From CAVVYA01 sp963752345 (GTDB lineage Bacteria > Pseudomonadota > Alphaproteobacteria > SMXQ01): a stretch of DNA of 64,000 nt. Positions 35,618 through 43,973 of the stretch are shown piece after piece. Numbering within the stretch: position 1 is the first letter of the stretch; every line of letters starts with the position of its first letter. The notes below the pieces were generated by a model. The model was not told the origin of the DNA, searched no databases, and saw nothing but the letters and a program-made list of their open reading frames with translations. The stretch lies in the NCBI GenBank assembly GCA_963752345.1, contig CAVVYA010000015.1, positions 372,001 to 436,000 of the forward strand. Direction: 5' to 3'. A program made the translations under genes and the position numbers.

Positions 35618-37004
35618 CTACAAAGCCGCGTGGTCCAGTTCACCGGACGTTGGCACGGGAACGCCTTCTTCGCTGTACTGCTTGAGCTTGTTGCGCAGGG
35701 TGCGAATGGAGATGCCCAGGATGTTGGCCGCGTGGGTGCGGTTGCCCAGGCAATGCTGCAGCGTCTCGATGATCAGATCGCGCTCCACCTCGGCCACCGT
35801 ATGGCCGACGAAGCGTCGCGACATGGCGGCACCGGCAGCGTCGCTCTTGGCGATCGCCGCGGCATCCTGCGCCGCGTAAGCACTGGCGATGGCGCCGCGC
35901 CCCGAGTTCGAACGACAGCACGATGGCGTCGGGATCGATCTCGGTTCCGCTCGAGAGCAGCACGGCGCGGTGCATGGCATTTTCCAGCTCGCGCACGTTG
36001 CCGCGCCAGCCGTGGGCGAGCAGCTTCTCGCGACTCCCCCTGGAAATCGGACGCACTGGCACGCCGTTGAGCTGGGCGTATTTCTCGACGAAATACTCGG
36101 CCAGCCGCTCGATGTCGGCTGGGCGTTCGCGCAGCGACGGGATGCGGATATTGACCACGTTCAGGCGGAAGAAAAGGTCTTCGCGGAAAACGCCCTGGCG
36201 CACGGCCTCCTCGAGGTCGCGGTTCGACGTGGCGATCAGGCGGATGTCGATCTTGATCAGCGCCGAGCCGCCGACCCGGTCAATCACGCGCTCCTGGATG
36301 ACGCGCAGCAGCTTCGCCTGGAGACGCGGCTCCATCTCGCTGACCTCGTCGAGCAGCAGCGTGCCGCCGTTCGCTTCCTCGAACTTGCCGATGCGCCGGG
36401 CGATGGCGCCCGTGAAGGCGCCCTTCTCATGGCCGAACAGCTCGGACTCGAGCAGGTGCTCGGGAATGGCGGCGCAGTTGACCGAAATGAATTTCTGGCG
36501 CGAGCGGCGCGACTTGTCGTGGATATGGCGGGCGAGCAGTTCCTTGCCGGTGCCGGATTCGCCGTTGACGAGCACGGTGGCATCGGACTGCGCGATCTGG
36601 TCGGCGAGACGGATGGTCGCCGCCATAGCCGGATCGCGATAGACGATCGCGGTCGATTCGGCGGTGACGGCTTCCAGCACCGCGGCGATGAGCTCCGGAT
36701 CCGGCGGCAGGGGAATATATTCCTTGGCGCCCGCCTTGATGGCCTCGGCAGCGGCCACGGCGTCATTGCTGGTGCCGCACGCGACGACCGGCACGCTGAT
36801 GCGCTCCGATTCCAGGCTTTTGACCAGGCGCCGGATATCGAGCCGGACGTCGATCATGATCAGGTCCGCACCTTGGCCCGAACGCAGTGCCTGCAGCGCG
36901 GCGTCGATGTCCTCCGCATGGGCGACCTTGGCCCCGCGCGAGATGGCGACCTGGCTGGCGGCGCCGATTTGGCCGTTCAACGACCCGATGATGATCAGCC
37001 GCAT
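35618..37004 (-). CDS. flbD: Sigma-54-dependent flagellar activator FlbD (frameshifted)
   Basis: An NtrC-type activator. It has a receiver-like domain (1-115; the probable phospho-site region is LIMIDVRLD), a AAA+ domain with Walker A NGESGTGKELLA and the sigma-54 contact loop GAFTGA, and a C-terminal Fis-type helix-turn-helix (LGNRTHAANILGISIRTLRN). The HTH lies in a different frame from the rest. The break is at a GGGG near 35902-35908; deleting one G restores FELGRGAIASAYAAQD. In Caulobacter FlbD activates hook and filament genes and represses fliF. It lies between fliN and flhA as in other Rhodospirillales. Confidence 0.9.
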
Positions 37005-37046
37005 TTAAAGTGCTCCTGGACCAAACGCCGTTCCAATCTGTACTGG

Positions 37047-37391
37047 TTAGTTCTGCTCGGCCTTGACGATTTCGGTCATGGTGACGCCGAGACGTTCGTC
37101 GACCACCACGACTTCGCCGCGCGCGACGAGCCGGTTATTGACGTAGATATCGACGGCCTCGCCAACCTTGCGGTCGAGTTCGACCACCGCCCCGCGGCCC
37201 AGCTTCAGCAATTGGCTGACCTGCATATTGGCGCGGCCGAGCACGGCGGAAACCTGCACCGGGATGTCGTAGATCGCGGCGAGGTCGGCCGCGGCATGCG
37301 GTCCGTCATTGCGCGCGTCCTCGGCGCCACCGTTGGGCTTCGGCGTTTCGCCCTCGAGATTTTCAAGATTGAGATTTGCGTCTTCGGCCAT
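37047..37391 (-). CDS. fliN: Flagellar motor switch protein FliN
   Basis: A 114-residue protein. An acidic/Asn-rich N-terminus (about 1-38) precedes the SpoA domain: IYDIPVQVSAVLGRANMQVS, LLKLGRGAVVELDRKVGEAV, DIYVNNRLVARGEVVVVDE and RLGVTMTEIV. FliN forms the lower C-ring and binds FliH and phospho-CheY-controlled switch elements. fliM, usually nearby, is not in the window. Confidence 0.95.
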   Translation of the reverse strand: MAEDANLNLENLEGETPKPNGGAEDARNDGPHAAADLAAIYDIPVQVSAVLGRANMQVSQLLKLGRGAVVELDRKVGEAVDIYVNNRLVARGEVVVVDERLGVTMTEIVKAEQN

Positions 37392-37415
37392 GGTGTTCTC
37401 CTAAAGTCCTACGCG

Positions 37416-38087
37416 CTAAACTTTGATTGTTTCTGGCTGGGTGGGGCCGAACCCCGGCGCGCCGGTGGCGGAACCTTCGACGACCCGTGCAAGGGCCGCA
37501 TCGAGCTGCTTCCACATCTCGCCCAGGTTGCGTTCCGCGCCGCCGTCGGCCCATTCGACGCGGCAGTCCGTTTCGCTCAGTTGTTCGTCGCCCAACAGCA
37601 CGATCTTGCCGTTGAAACCGCAGGCCGCGGCCATCGCGTCGATGCGCTCGTGAAGCGTGGCGATCACGCTGTCGTGGGCGCGTACGACCACGCGCGGCTC
37701 GTCGTAGATGGCCTGCAGGCACTCGCGAATGAGGCGCTCGATCTCGTTCATGGCGTTGCGGCGCGCCAATTCCGGCACCATCTTGTGGATCGCGGCGCTG
37801 ACCACCTTGACCGCTTCGCCGATCGTCTGTCCGCGAAGCGCCGCGATCTGTCCGCCGACGTCGCCGAGCCGCGCGGCGATTTCGGCCAGCGCCTTCTGGC
37901 TGGCCTGCTCGATCGCGGAGAGGGCGGCGGCACGCCCGGCGGCTTCGCCATCCGCGTAACCCTCCGACCGGGCGGACAGCAGGTCCTGCTCGGAATATTG
38001 CCGCATCGTCGCGGCGGCGGCCGGTGCCCCGGTCCGCTCCTCCGCGTCGAACGAGTTTTCGAACAAGAATTTCATCGTGCTTGCCAT
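37416..38087 (-). CDS. fliH: Flagellar export regulator FliH (FlbE)
   Basis: A 223-residue protein with KFLFENSFDAEE at the start, an Ala/Glu-rich helical middle (about 45-110, with the YADGEAAGRAAAL GxxxG/AxxxG-like run) and a C-terminal V1/V2-type E-like domain (VRAHDSVIATL, CRVEWADGGAERN). FliH inhibits and tethers the FliI ATPase. I took the ATG at 38087 because AGGA lies nine bases upstream; an ATG two codons earlier is too close to it. It lies between fliG and fliN, a position fliH occupies in this group. Confidence 0.88.
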   Translation of the reverse strand: MASTMKFLFENSFDAEERTGAPAAAATMRQYSEQDLLSARSEGYADGEAAGRAAALSAIEQASQKALAEIAARLGDVGGQIAALRGQTIGEAVKVVSAAIHKMVPELARRNAMNEIERLIRECLQAIYDEPRVVVRAHDSVIATLHERIDAMAAACGFNGKIVLLGDEQLSETDCRVEWADGGAERNLGEMWKQLDAALARVVEGSATGAPGFGPTQPETIKV

Positions 38088-38098
38088 GGTCATGTGTC

Positions 38099-39115
38099 CT
38101 AGTAGACGAGCTCGTCCGCATCCTTGTTCTGGCTGATGACGATTTCGCCTTTTTCGGCCAAGTCCTTGGCCACGCCGACCATGTACATCTGCGCCTCGTC
38201 GACATCGCGCAGGCGGACCGGCCCCATGTCCTCCATCTCTTCGCGCAGCAGCTTGCCCGCGCGCTCGGACATGTTGGTGAAGAACAGATTGCGCAAGGTC
38301 TCCGACGCGCCTTTGAGGGCGACCGCGAGCTTGCTCTTCTCGATGCCGCGCAGCAGGGTCTGTATGCCGGTCGGATCGAGTTTGGCCAGATCCTCGAAGG
38401 TGAACATGAGGGCTTTGATCTTCTCGGCCGATTCCAGGTTGCGCTCCTCCAACGCGGTCATGAAGCGGCCTTCGGTGCCGCGGTCGAAGTTGTTGAAGAT
38501 CTCCGCCATCATCTCGTACGGGTCCCGGCGGTTGGTGCGCGCCAGGTTGCTCATGAACTCCGTGCGCAGGGTCTTTTCGACGCCGTCGAGAATTTCCTTC
38601 TGGACCGTTTCCATGCGCAGCATCCGCATCACGATTTCCATGCCGAACGCATCGGGGAGCTGGGACAGGACGCGGGCGGCGTGTTCCGGCCGGATCTTGG
38701 ACAGCACCACGGCCACGGTCTGCGGGTATTCGTTCTTCAGGTAGTTGGCGAGGACCTCTTCGTTGACGTTGCCGAGCTTGTCCCACATGGTGCGACCCGC
38801 CGGACCGCGGATTTCGTCCATGATGGATTCCACGCGATCTTTCGGCATGGATTTGATCAGCAGCCGCTCGGTGCTTTCGAAGGAGCCGATCAGCGATCCG
38901 GTGGCGGCGATCTGTTCGGCAAACTCGCCGAACAGGCGCTCGACCACGGAAGAATTGACGGTGCCGAGCTGGGCCATGGCCTGCGACAGCTCCTTGATTT
39001 CCTCCTCGTCCATGAGGGCGAAGAGCTTGGTCGCCTGGTCTTCGCTCAGCGACAGCATCATGATTGCGGCCTTCTGATTGCCGCTGAGAGCGCGATAGTC
39101 CTCGATACTAGGCAT
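38099..39115 (-). CDS. fliG: Flagellar motor switch protein FliG
   Basis: A 338-residue rotor protein from MPSIEDYRALSGNQKAAIMM. The N-domain binds FliF, and the middle domain has the ARM-type NEEVLANYLKNEYPQTVAVV and IRPEHAARVL. The C-domain carries the charged torque helix region (LRNLFFTNMSERAGKLLREE) with conserved Arg and Glu residues. The ATG at 39115 has GGGA upstream; a GTG four codons earlier is a weaker start. It is 25 bases downstream of fliF. Confidence 0.97.
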   Translation of the reverse strand: MPSIEDYRALSGNQKAAIMMLSLSEDQATKLFALMDEEEIKELSQAMAQLGTVNSSVVERLFGEFAEQIAATGSLIGSFESTERLLIKSMPKDRVESIMDEIRGPAGRTMWDKLGNVNEEVLANYLKNEYPQTVAVVLSKIRPEHAARVLSQLPDAFGMEIVMRMLRMETVQKEILDGVEKTLRTEFMSNLARTNRRDPYEMMAEIFNNFDRGTEGRFMTALEERNLESAEKIKALMFTFEDLAKLDPTGIQTLLRGIEKSKLAVALKGASETLRNLFFTNMSERAGKLLREEMEDMGPVRLRDVDEAQMYMVGVAKDLAEKGEIVISQNKDADELVY

Positions 39116-39140
39116 ACTTATTCCCACTCGAATTCACGAT

Positions 39141-40803
39141 TCACGTTTCGCGATACATCCAGTTGCGGATGATGTTCACCGCTTCCTCCGGATGCTTTTC
39201 GACGATTTCAGAAATCTTCTTCATGGAAGATTCGCGCACGCGTCCCTCGACCTGCTGCAGGTCGATGGCGGTATCTGTCCCGGTTGGCATGCCCGCGGGC
39301 ACGAGGCCGCCGCCCATGGTTTGGCCTGGCGGCAGCGCCGGCCGGCCCGCGGCGGCGACGGTGTCGTTCAGCAGGTTCCTGCTGCTGGCGATCGCGTCGG
39401 GAATGGACTCGAGCAGCCGGCGCATCAGCGGCCGTACGACCAGCAGGAGCACGAGGATGGCAACCACGGCCAGGGTGGCGATTTCGGCGATCCGGATGTA
39501 GTCGTTCTTCTCGAGGCCGAACAGCGGACGGGTCGGTCTCTTCACCGATCTCGGCGCCCTGAATGAACCGCAGGTTCACCAGCTCGACTTTGTCGCCGCG
39601 GTTTTCGTCGTAGCCGACCGCTGACTTGACCAGCTTGGTCAGTTGCTCGATGTCCTCGGCGCTGCGCGGCTGGTAGGTGCGCTGGCCGCTGCCGTTGTCG
39701 GCATAGGTGCCGTCGACCACGACGGCCACCGAGACACGTTTGACCATGCCGCTTTCACGCACATGAACCTTGGTGGTGCGTGAAATCTCGTAATTGACGG
39801 TTTCCTCGTTGCGGTTCGACTGCGCCGTGTTGCCGCTGACCGTCGGCGGCGCGGCTTGCGGCTGCGACAGCGGCGGCGGAATATTGGAGGCGACCGAGAC
39901 CGGGCTCTGGGTTTCGCCGTCGCGCGAGCGCGAGGTTTCCTCGACGCTCTGGGTCGAACGTACCACCTGGCCGTCTGGATCGTAGCTCTCCGACGTGGTC
40001 GATATACGGTCGAAATCCATCTCGGCCGTGACCTCGGCGCGCACCCGGTTGGGCCCAACCACGCGTTCCAGCATTTCTTCGATCATGCGAGACGCGCGAG
40101 CCTCGTAAGTGCTTTTCACGTCCTCGCCGTTCGCGGTGGTGGAATCGGAGCCGGCGGCCTCGTCTCTGGCGCGGGCGAGCAGGGTGCCCTGTCCGTCGAG
40201 AATGGAGATCTTGGATGGCTTCAATTTCGGCACCGCGGCGGCCACCAGGTTTTGAATGCCTTGGACCTCGCCCTTGTCGAGCCGGCGGCCGCCATTCATC
40301 TGCAGGACGACGGATGCCGTGGGCTCCTGCTGGTCGCGGCTGAACAGTTCGCGCTTGGGCAAGGCCAAATGGACGCGCGCGGAGCGCACATAGTTGAGCG
40401 AGGCGATGGTGCGCGCCAGCTCGCCCTCGAGCGCCCGAAGGTGATTGATGTTGAGGACGAAGCTCGACGTGCCGAGAGATTCGGAACGGTCGAAGATCTC
40501 GTAGCCCATCGAGCCGCCCGTGGGCAGCCCTTCCTGGGCGATGGCCATGCGCAGGCGCGTCACCTGGTCGCTTGGCACAAGAACCGCGCTGCCGTTGCCG
40601 CGGATCTCGTGCGGCACGTTCATCGATTCGAGTTTGGTGACGATCCGGCTGCTATCCGCCATGGTGAGATCGCCGTAGAGCAGCGCCATCGATGGCGTGG
40701 TAAGCCGGGTGGTGAGAAAGACAAACAGCCCGAGGACGGCGGCAATGACGCCGGCCGTGACGAGCATTCGGGTAGTACCGAGAGTCCGGAGAGTTTCGAC
40801 CAC
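39141..40803 (-). CDS. fliF: Flagellar MS-ring protein FliF (frameshifted)
   Basis: Frame one (from MVETLRTLGTTRM) has the first membrane helix and LYGDLTMADSSRIVTKLE. The ring-building domains follow (YEIFDRSESLGTSSFVLNIN, SARVHLALPKRELFSRDQQE) and then the disordered periplasmic loop. Frame two carries the second membrane helix (IAEIATLAVVAILVLLLVV) and the FliG-binding tail ending VNIIRNWMYRET. The frames join near 39530-39545 if one base is removed. The total is about 554 residues, normal for FliF. It opens the fliF-flhG unit and has a CtrA-type box about 90 bases upstream. Confidence 0.92.
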
Positions 40804-40891
40804 GACTTACCTTAACCAACAAGACGTTGAAACCCCGGAGCGGGCGCGATAAATCAACCCCTCCGTCTCAGTGGTGATAGCGTTGGTTTCA

Positions 40892-40906
40892 TAAACAACA
40901 GGTTAA
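40892..40906 (-). promoter_or_regulatory. Candidate CtrA-binding site upstream of fliF
   Basis: The reverse strand reads TTAACCTGTTGTTTA, i.e. TTAAC-N6-TTTA, 89-103 bases upstream of the fliF start. The surrounding gap (40804-41134) holds no gene I can support. In Caulobacter fliF is a CtrA-activated early flagellar gene, so the position is meaningful. Confidence 0.55.
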
Positions 40907-41134
40907 TAGGCGGCAGTTTTTGCCGACAGCTGGGAAAAATCTTCCGCCAGCGGATAGATTTAGGCGCAAGCGCTCGCATCGAGGATGATGCGCAGAGAGG
41001 CTTGCGCGCGCCGTGGCGCGTCGCCACAGCCGGCGGTCGACGGTCATGATAGTCGAGAGTTTTCGGTGTGCCATCGGAGCGGAAAAGACGGCAAGGATCG
41101 CACGCCCGCGCGGCGGGCGGCGTCGCCGAGCGGC

Positions 41135-41398
41135 TCAATGCTCGGATGGGCCGTCCGGCTGGCGGTAGTCCTGGATACGGGTCGCGCGCAGCCCACGCAC
41201 GCCGTGGCTCTCCATCAGGCGCTGCCAGGACAGAAACTCGTCGATCGACAAAGAGTAACGCCGGCAGGCCTCTTCCAGCGTGATCAGGCCGGAGCGCACG
41301 CCTGCCACCACCTCCGCCTTGCGGCGGATGACCCAGCGTTTGGTGTTGGTCGGCGGAAGATCTGCCATAGTCATCGGTCGTCCAACGCCCCTCAGCAT
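41135..41398 (-). CDS. sciP: CtrA-inhibitory protein SciP (DUF1153)
   Basis: An 87-residue helix-turn-helix protein. The core reads MADLPPTNTKRWVIRRKAEV followed by ITLEEACRRYSLSIDEFLSW and GLRATRIQDYR, the DUF1153 signature. In Caulobacter SciP binds CtrA-bound promoters and blocks activation in early swarmer cells. I prefer the start at 41398 because the segment GRPMTMADLPP aligns with the SciP amino terminus as I remember it; shorter starts at 41374 or 41368 are possible. It lies between the fliF unit and flgE, a striking position for a CtrA antagonist. Confidence 0.85.
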   Translation of the reverse strand: MLRGVGRPMTMADLPPTNTKRWVIRRKAEVVAGVRSGLITLEEACRRYSLSIDEFLSWQRLMESHGVRGLRATRIQDYRQPDGPSEH

Positions 41399-41568
41399 TC
41401 TTCCTGAGCGCCGACCATGGGGCTTTATCATTCGTCTACTCCCACCACGCATGCTGTAACGGAGGACATCGTGTTTCCGCGAAATTGCATTCGATGGGCC
41501 GACTTTACGGTGCGACCGGTTTAAAAAAAGCTAAGGAAGATGGTTAATTTGTCGATGCTTAGGGTCAT

Positions 41569-41605
41569 ATGCAGCCGGCCCTTCAGGCATAAGGGCCGGC
41601 TGCAT
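41569..41605 (-). terminator. Long hairpin after flgE
   Basis: ATGCAGCCGGCCCTT (41569-41583) and AAGGGCCGGCTGCAT (41591-41605) make a perfect 15-base-pair stem with a seven-base loop, ten bases beyond the flgE stop. It lacks a T-run, so it may end transcription with Rho, or protect the hook mRNA 3' end. Confidence 0.6.
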
Positions 41606-41614
41606 GGTTAACGA

Positions 41615-43198
41615 TTACCGCTTGATGCGCACGAGTTCGTCGAGCATGTCGTCGGCGGTGGTGATGATCTTCGTCGCGGCCGAGTAGGCGCGCTGCGCGA
41701 TGATCATGTTGGTGAACTCCGTGCCGAGATCGACCGTGGAGTTTTCCAGCGCGCCGGCGGCGATGGTACCGGCGCCGGAGCTCTTGGCTTCACGCAAGAT
41801 CGGCACGCCCGTGGTGTCGGAGGCCAGATAGATGTTACCGGTCTTGGCTGACAGGCCGTTCGGGTTGGCAAAGGTGGCCAGCGGAATCTGGTAGATCGGC
41901 AGGGTTTCACCGTTGTCGAACAGAGCGATGACGACGCCCTCGTCGCTGATGCTGACGCCGCTGAAGCTACCGAACTGCACGCCGTTCTGGTTGATGAACC
42001 CGATGCTGTAGGAGCCCGAGAACTGGGTCAGGCCGTTGCCCAGGCCGGCGGTGCCGAGATTGGTCGAGAGCGTGCTGTCGACGGCGCCGGATTCCCAGCC
42101 CGTAACGTCCACGCTGGCCACATTGAAGGCGCTCGGCGTGCCGTCGCCGGCGAAGGTCACGGCCGGGGTTGCGGCGGTCAGTGCCGGGACCGTGAACGCG
42201 CCCGTGGCGGACTGAGTGATATTGGGCGTGCTGGTCGGATTGACCGTCAGCGCCGCGCCGGCGGCGGACTGCGTGATATTCACCGTGCTGCCGGAGGCTG
42301 TGACACGGGCGTTGGCCACCGCGGCGACGAGGTTCGCCACCGTGGTCGCGACATCGGCGCCAATCGCCACAGCCGTGTTGCCGGGGGTGACACCACCGAC
42401 GCTGTTGAACTCGTACGTGGTGGCGCCAATCACGATGGTGTTGGTGTCGGCCGGCTGAGCGGAGAAATCGAGGCGGCCGGCGGCGGCGTAAGGAGCACCC
42501 GCGGCATCGTCGATCGTCAGCGTGGCGCTGCCGACTGGCGGTTCGATCGTCAGTTCCCACTGGTTGAGCGCGCTTTTCGTCCAGGTGAAGGCCAGATCGT
42601 GGGTGACGCCGAGCGAGTCGAAGATCTGTACGTTGGTCACAAAATCGTCGCCCACCGCAGCGGTCGCCGGCAGGTTGGCGCCGATGTCGATGGTGGTGGA
42701 GGGCGTGGCATTGCCCGATACGCCGGAGACGTTCACGGGTTCGAGCGAGGTCAGGGCTGACGTATTGGGGGCGAGAGGCGTACCTGACGCATCAGTCGCC
42801 CAACCCATCAGGTAGTAGCCCGCGGTATTTTTCAGGAACCCGTCCTGGTCCGGGCTGAACGAGCCGGCGCGGGTGTAGAAATAGGGGTCCGTGGTGGTGG
42901 CGGTGGTCGTTCCCTGGACGATGAACAGTCCGTTGCCCGCGACGGCGACGTCCGTAGCCGAACCGGTGGACTGCAGCAAGCCCTGGTGGTCGACCAGCGA
43001 CTGCCGGTTGAAGAGCACGCCGCCCGGGGCGTAGCTGTTCGGCAGCGACTGCTGGGTCACCATGGTCGAGAAGCGCGACGCGGTGGCCTTGTAGCCCGTG
43101 GTATTCACGTTGGAGATGTTGTCGGAGATGACGCCGAGCGCCTGGCTCTGCGCACCGAGGCCGGACACGCCGGAAAACATCGCACCATAAAGACTCAT
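41615..43198 (-). CDS. flgE: Flagellar hook protein FlgE
   Basis: A 527-residue axial protein. The N-terminus MSLYGAMFSGVSGLGAQSQA followed by NISNVNTTGYKA is the classic rod/hook signature, and SATDVAVAGNGLFIVQG is the next conserved block. The C-terminus (NSTVDLGTEFTNMIIAQRAY, then TKIITTADDMLDELVRIKR) is equally typical. The central region is Thr/Ala/Val-rich and longer than in enteric FlgE, as is usual in alphaproteobacteria. It is the last gene of fliK-flgD-flgE. Confidence 0.96.
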   Translation of the reverse strand: MSLYGAMFSGVSGLGAQSQALGVISDNISNVNTTGYKATASRFSTMVTQQSLPNSYAPGGVLFNRQSLVDHQGLLQSTGSATDVAVAGNGLFIVQGTTTATTTDPYFYTRAGSFSPDQDGFLKNTAGYYLMGWATDASGTPLAPNTSALTSLEPVNVSGVSGNATPSTTIDIGANLPATAAVGDDFVTNVQIFDSLGVTHDLAFTWTKSALNQWELTIEPPVGSATLTIDDAAGAPYAAAGRLDFSAQPADTNTIVIGATTYEFNSVGGVTPGNTAVAIGADVATTVANLVAAVANARVTASGSTVNITQSAAGAALTVNPTSTPNITQSATGAFTVPALTAATPAVTFAGDGTPSAFNVASVDVTGWESGAVDSTLSTNLGTAGLGNGLTQFSGSYSIGFINQNGVQFGSFSGVSISDEGVVIALFDNGETLPIYQIPLATFANPNGLSAKTGNIYLASDTTGVPILREAKSSGAGTIAAGALENSTVDLGTEFTNMIIAQRAYSAATKIITTADDMLDELVRIKR

Positions 43199-43275
43199 TT
43201 CCTGTCTCCTTTGGACATCCTGTCTGCTTCGATCGGGTCAGCAGAAGATTGGTCGGTTCCTGGTTGGTATGTGTG

Positions 43276-43962
43276 TTAAGGCACGGTCGCGGTCTGGGCT
43301 TCCTTGACCGATAGGATCTTGTCGAGCGGAATGGACACGCCGCCGACGAGCACGTTGACGGTGCCGTCCGAGGTCACGACGCCATCCACGCGGCCGAGCA
43401 TGTGGGTCGCCACCGGAATGGCTGTCTTGTTGGCGTCGAGGGCCGAGACGGTCACCATGTAGGGGCCATCGGGCATCTTGTTGCCATTGGCATCCCTGCC
43501 GTCCCACACGAAATTGTGCGAACCGACCGAAGTATCGCCGGCCTTGGAAATCACCACCTGGCCTCTGGCATCACGCACGGTGATCGCGGTCTGCTGGGCA
43601 GTCTTCGGAATGTTGTAGAGGAATTCGGCGCGTCCATTGACCAGAGCGCCCACATTCGTGTCCGCCTCGATGGTGCGGCCGATGTAGCTGACGCCGGTCG
43701 AAATCTGCGTCGCCTTTGTCAGACCGATCAGCGATTCGAGGTTCTTGTTTTGCTGAATGCCTTGCTCGACGGAAGCGAACTGCGCCAGCTGCGCGGTGAA
43801 TTCCGTCGAATCCATCGGCGACAGGGGATCTTGATACTTGAGCTGCGTGGTCAGCAGGTTGAGGAACGCGCTGAGGTCGCCGGCCAGGCTTTTCCGGCTG
43901 GTTTCGGAATTGGCGGGCGGCTTGGTCGTGACGACGGGTGGGGTAACGGCGTTGACTGCCAT
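43276..43962 (-). CDS. flgD: Flagellar hook assembly scaffold FlgD
   Basis: A 228-residue hook-cap protein. The N-terminal signature FLNLLTTQLKYQDPLSPMDS, then EFTAQLAQFASVEQGIQQNK, is diagnostic. The C-terminal half is the FlgD Ig/Tudor-like fold (GSHNFVWDGRDANGNKMPDG). The ATG at 43962 has GGAG six bases upstream. It lies 11 bases after fliK. Confidence 0.95.
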   Translation of the reverse strand: MAVNAVTPPVVTTKPPANSETSRKSLAGDLSAFLNLLTTQLKYQDPLSPMDSTEFTAQLAQFASVEQGIQQNKNLESLIGLTKATQISTGVSYIGRTIEADTNVGALVNGRAEFLYNIPKTAQQTAITVRDARGQVVISKAGDTSVGSHNFVWDGRDANGNKMPDGPYMVTVSALDANKTAIPVATHMLGRVDGVVTSDGTVNVLVGGVSIPLDKILSVKEAQTATVP

Positions 43963-43973
43963 GATGTGCTCCG

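Noticed and set aside
35889..38102. A 737-codon rightward open frame across flbD, fliN and fliH
   Set aside because: It is the GC-rich antisense shadow of three recognised flagellar genes; the translation is His/Asp/Gly-rich with no family motif.
41399..41568. CtrA site upstream of sciP
   Set aside because: TTAA and TTAG elements occur, but none has the seven-base spacing with more than a partial match.
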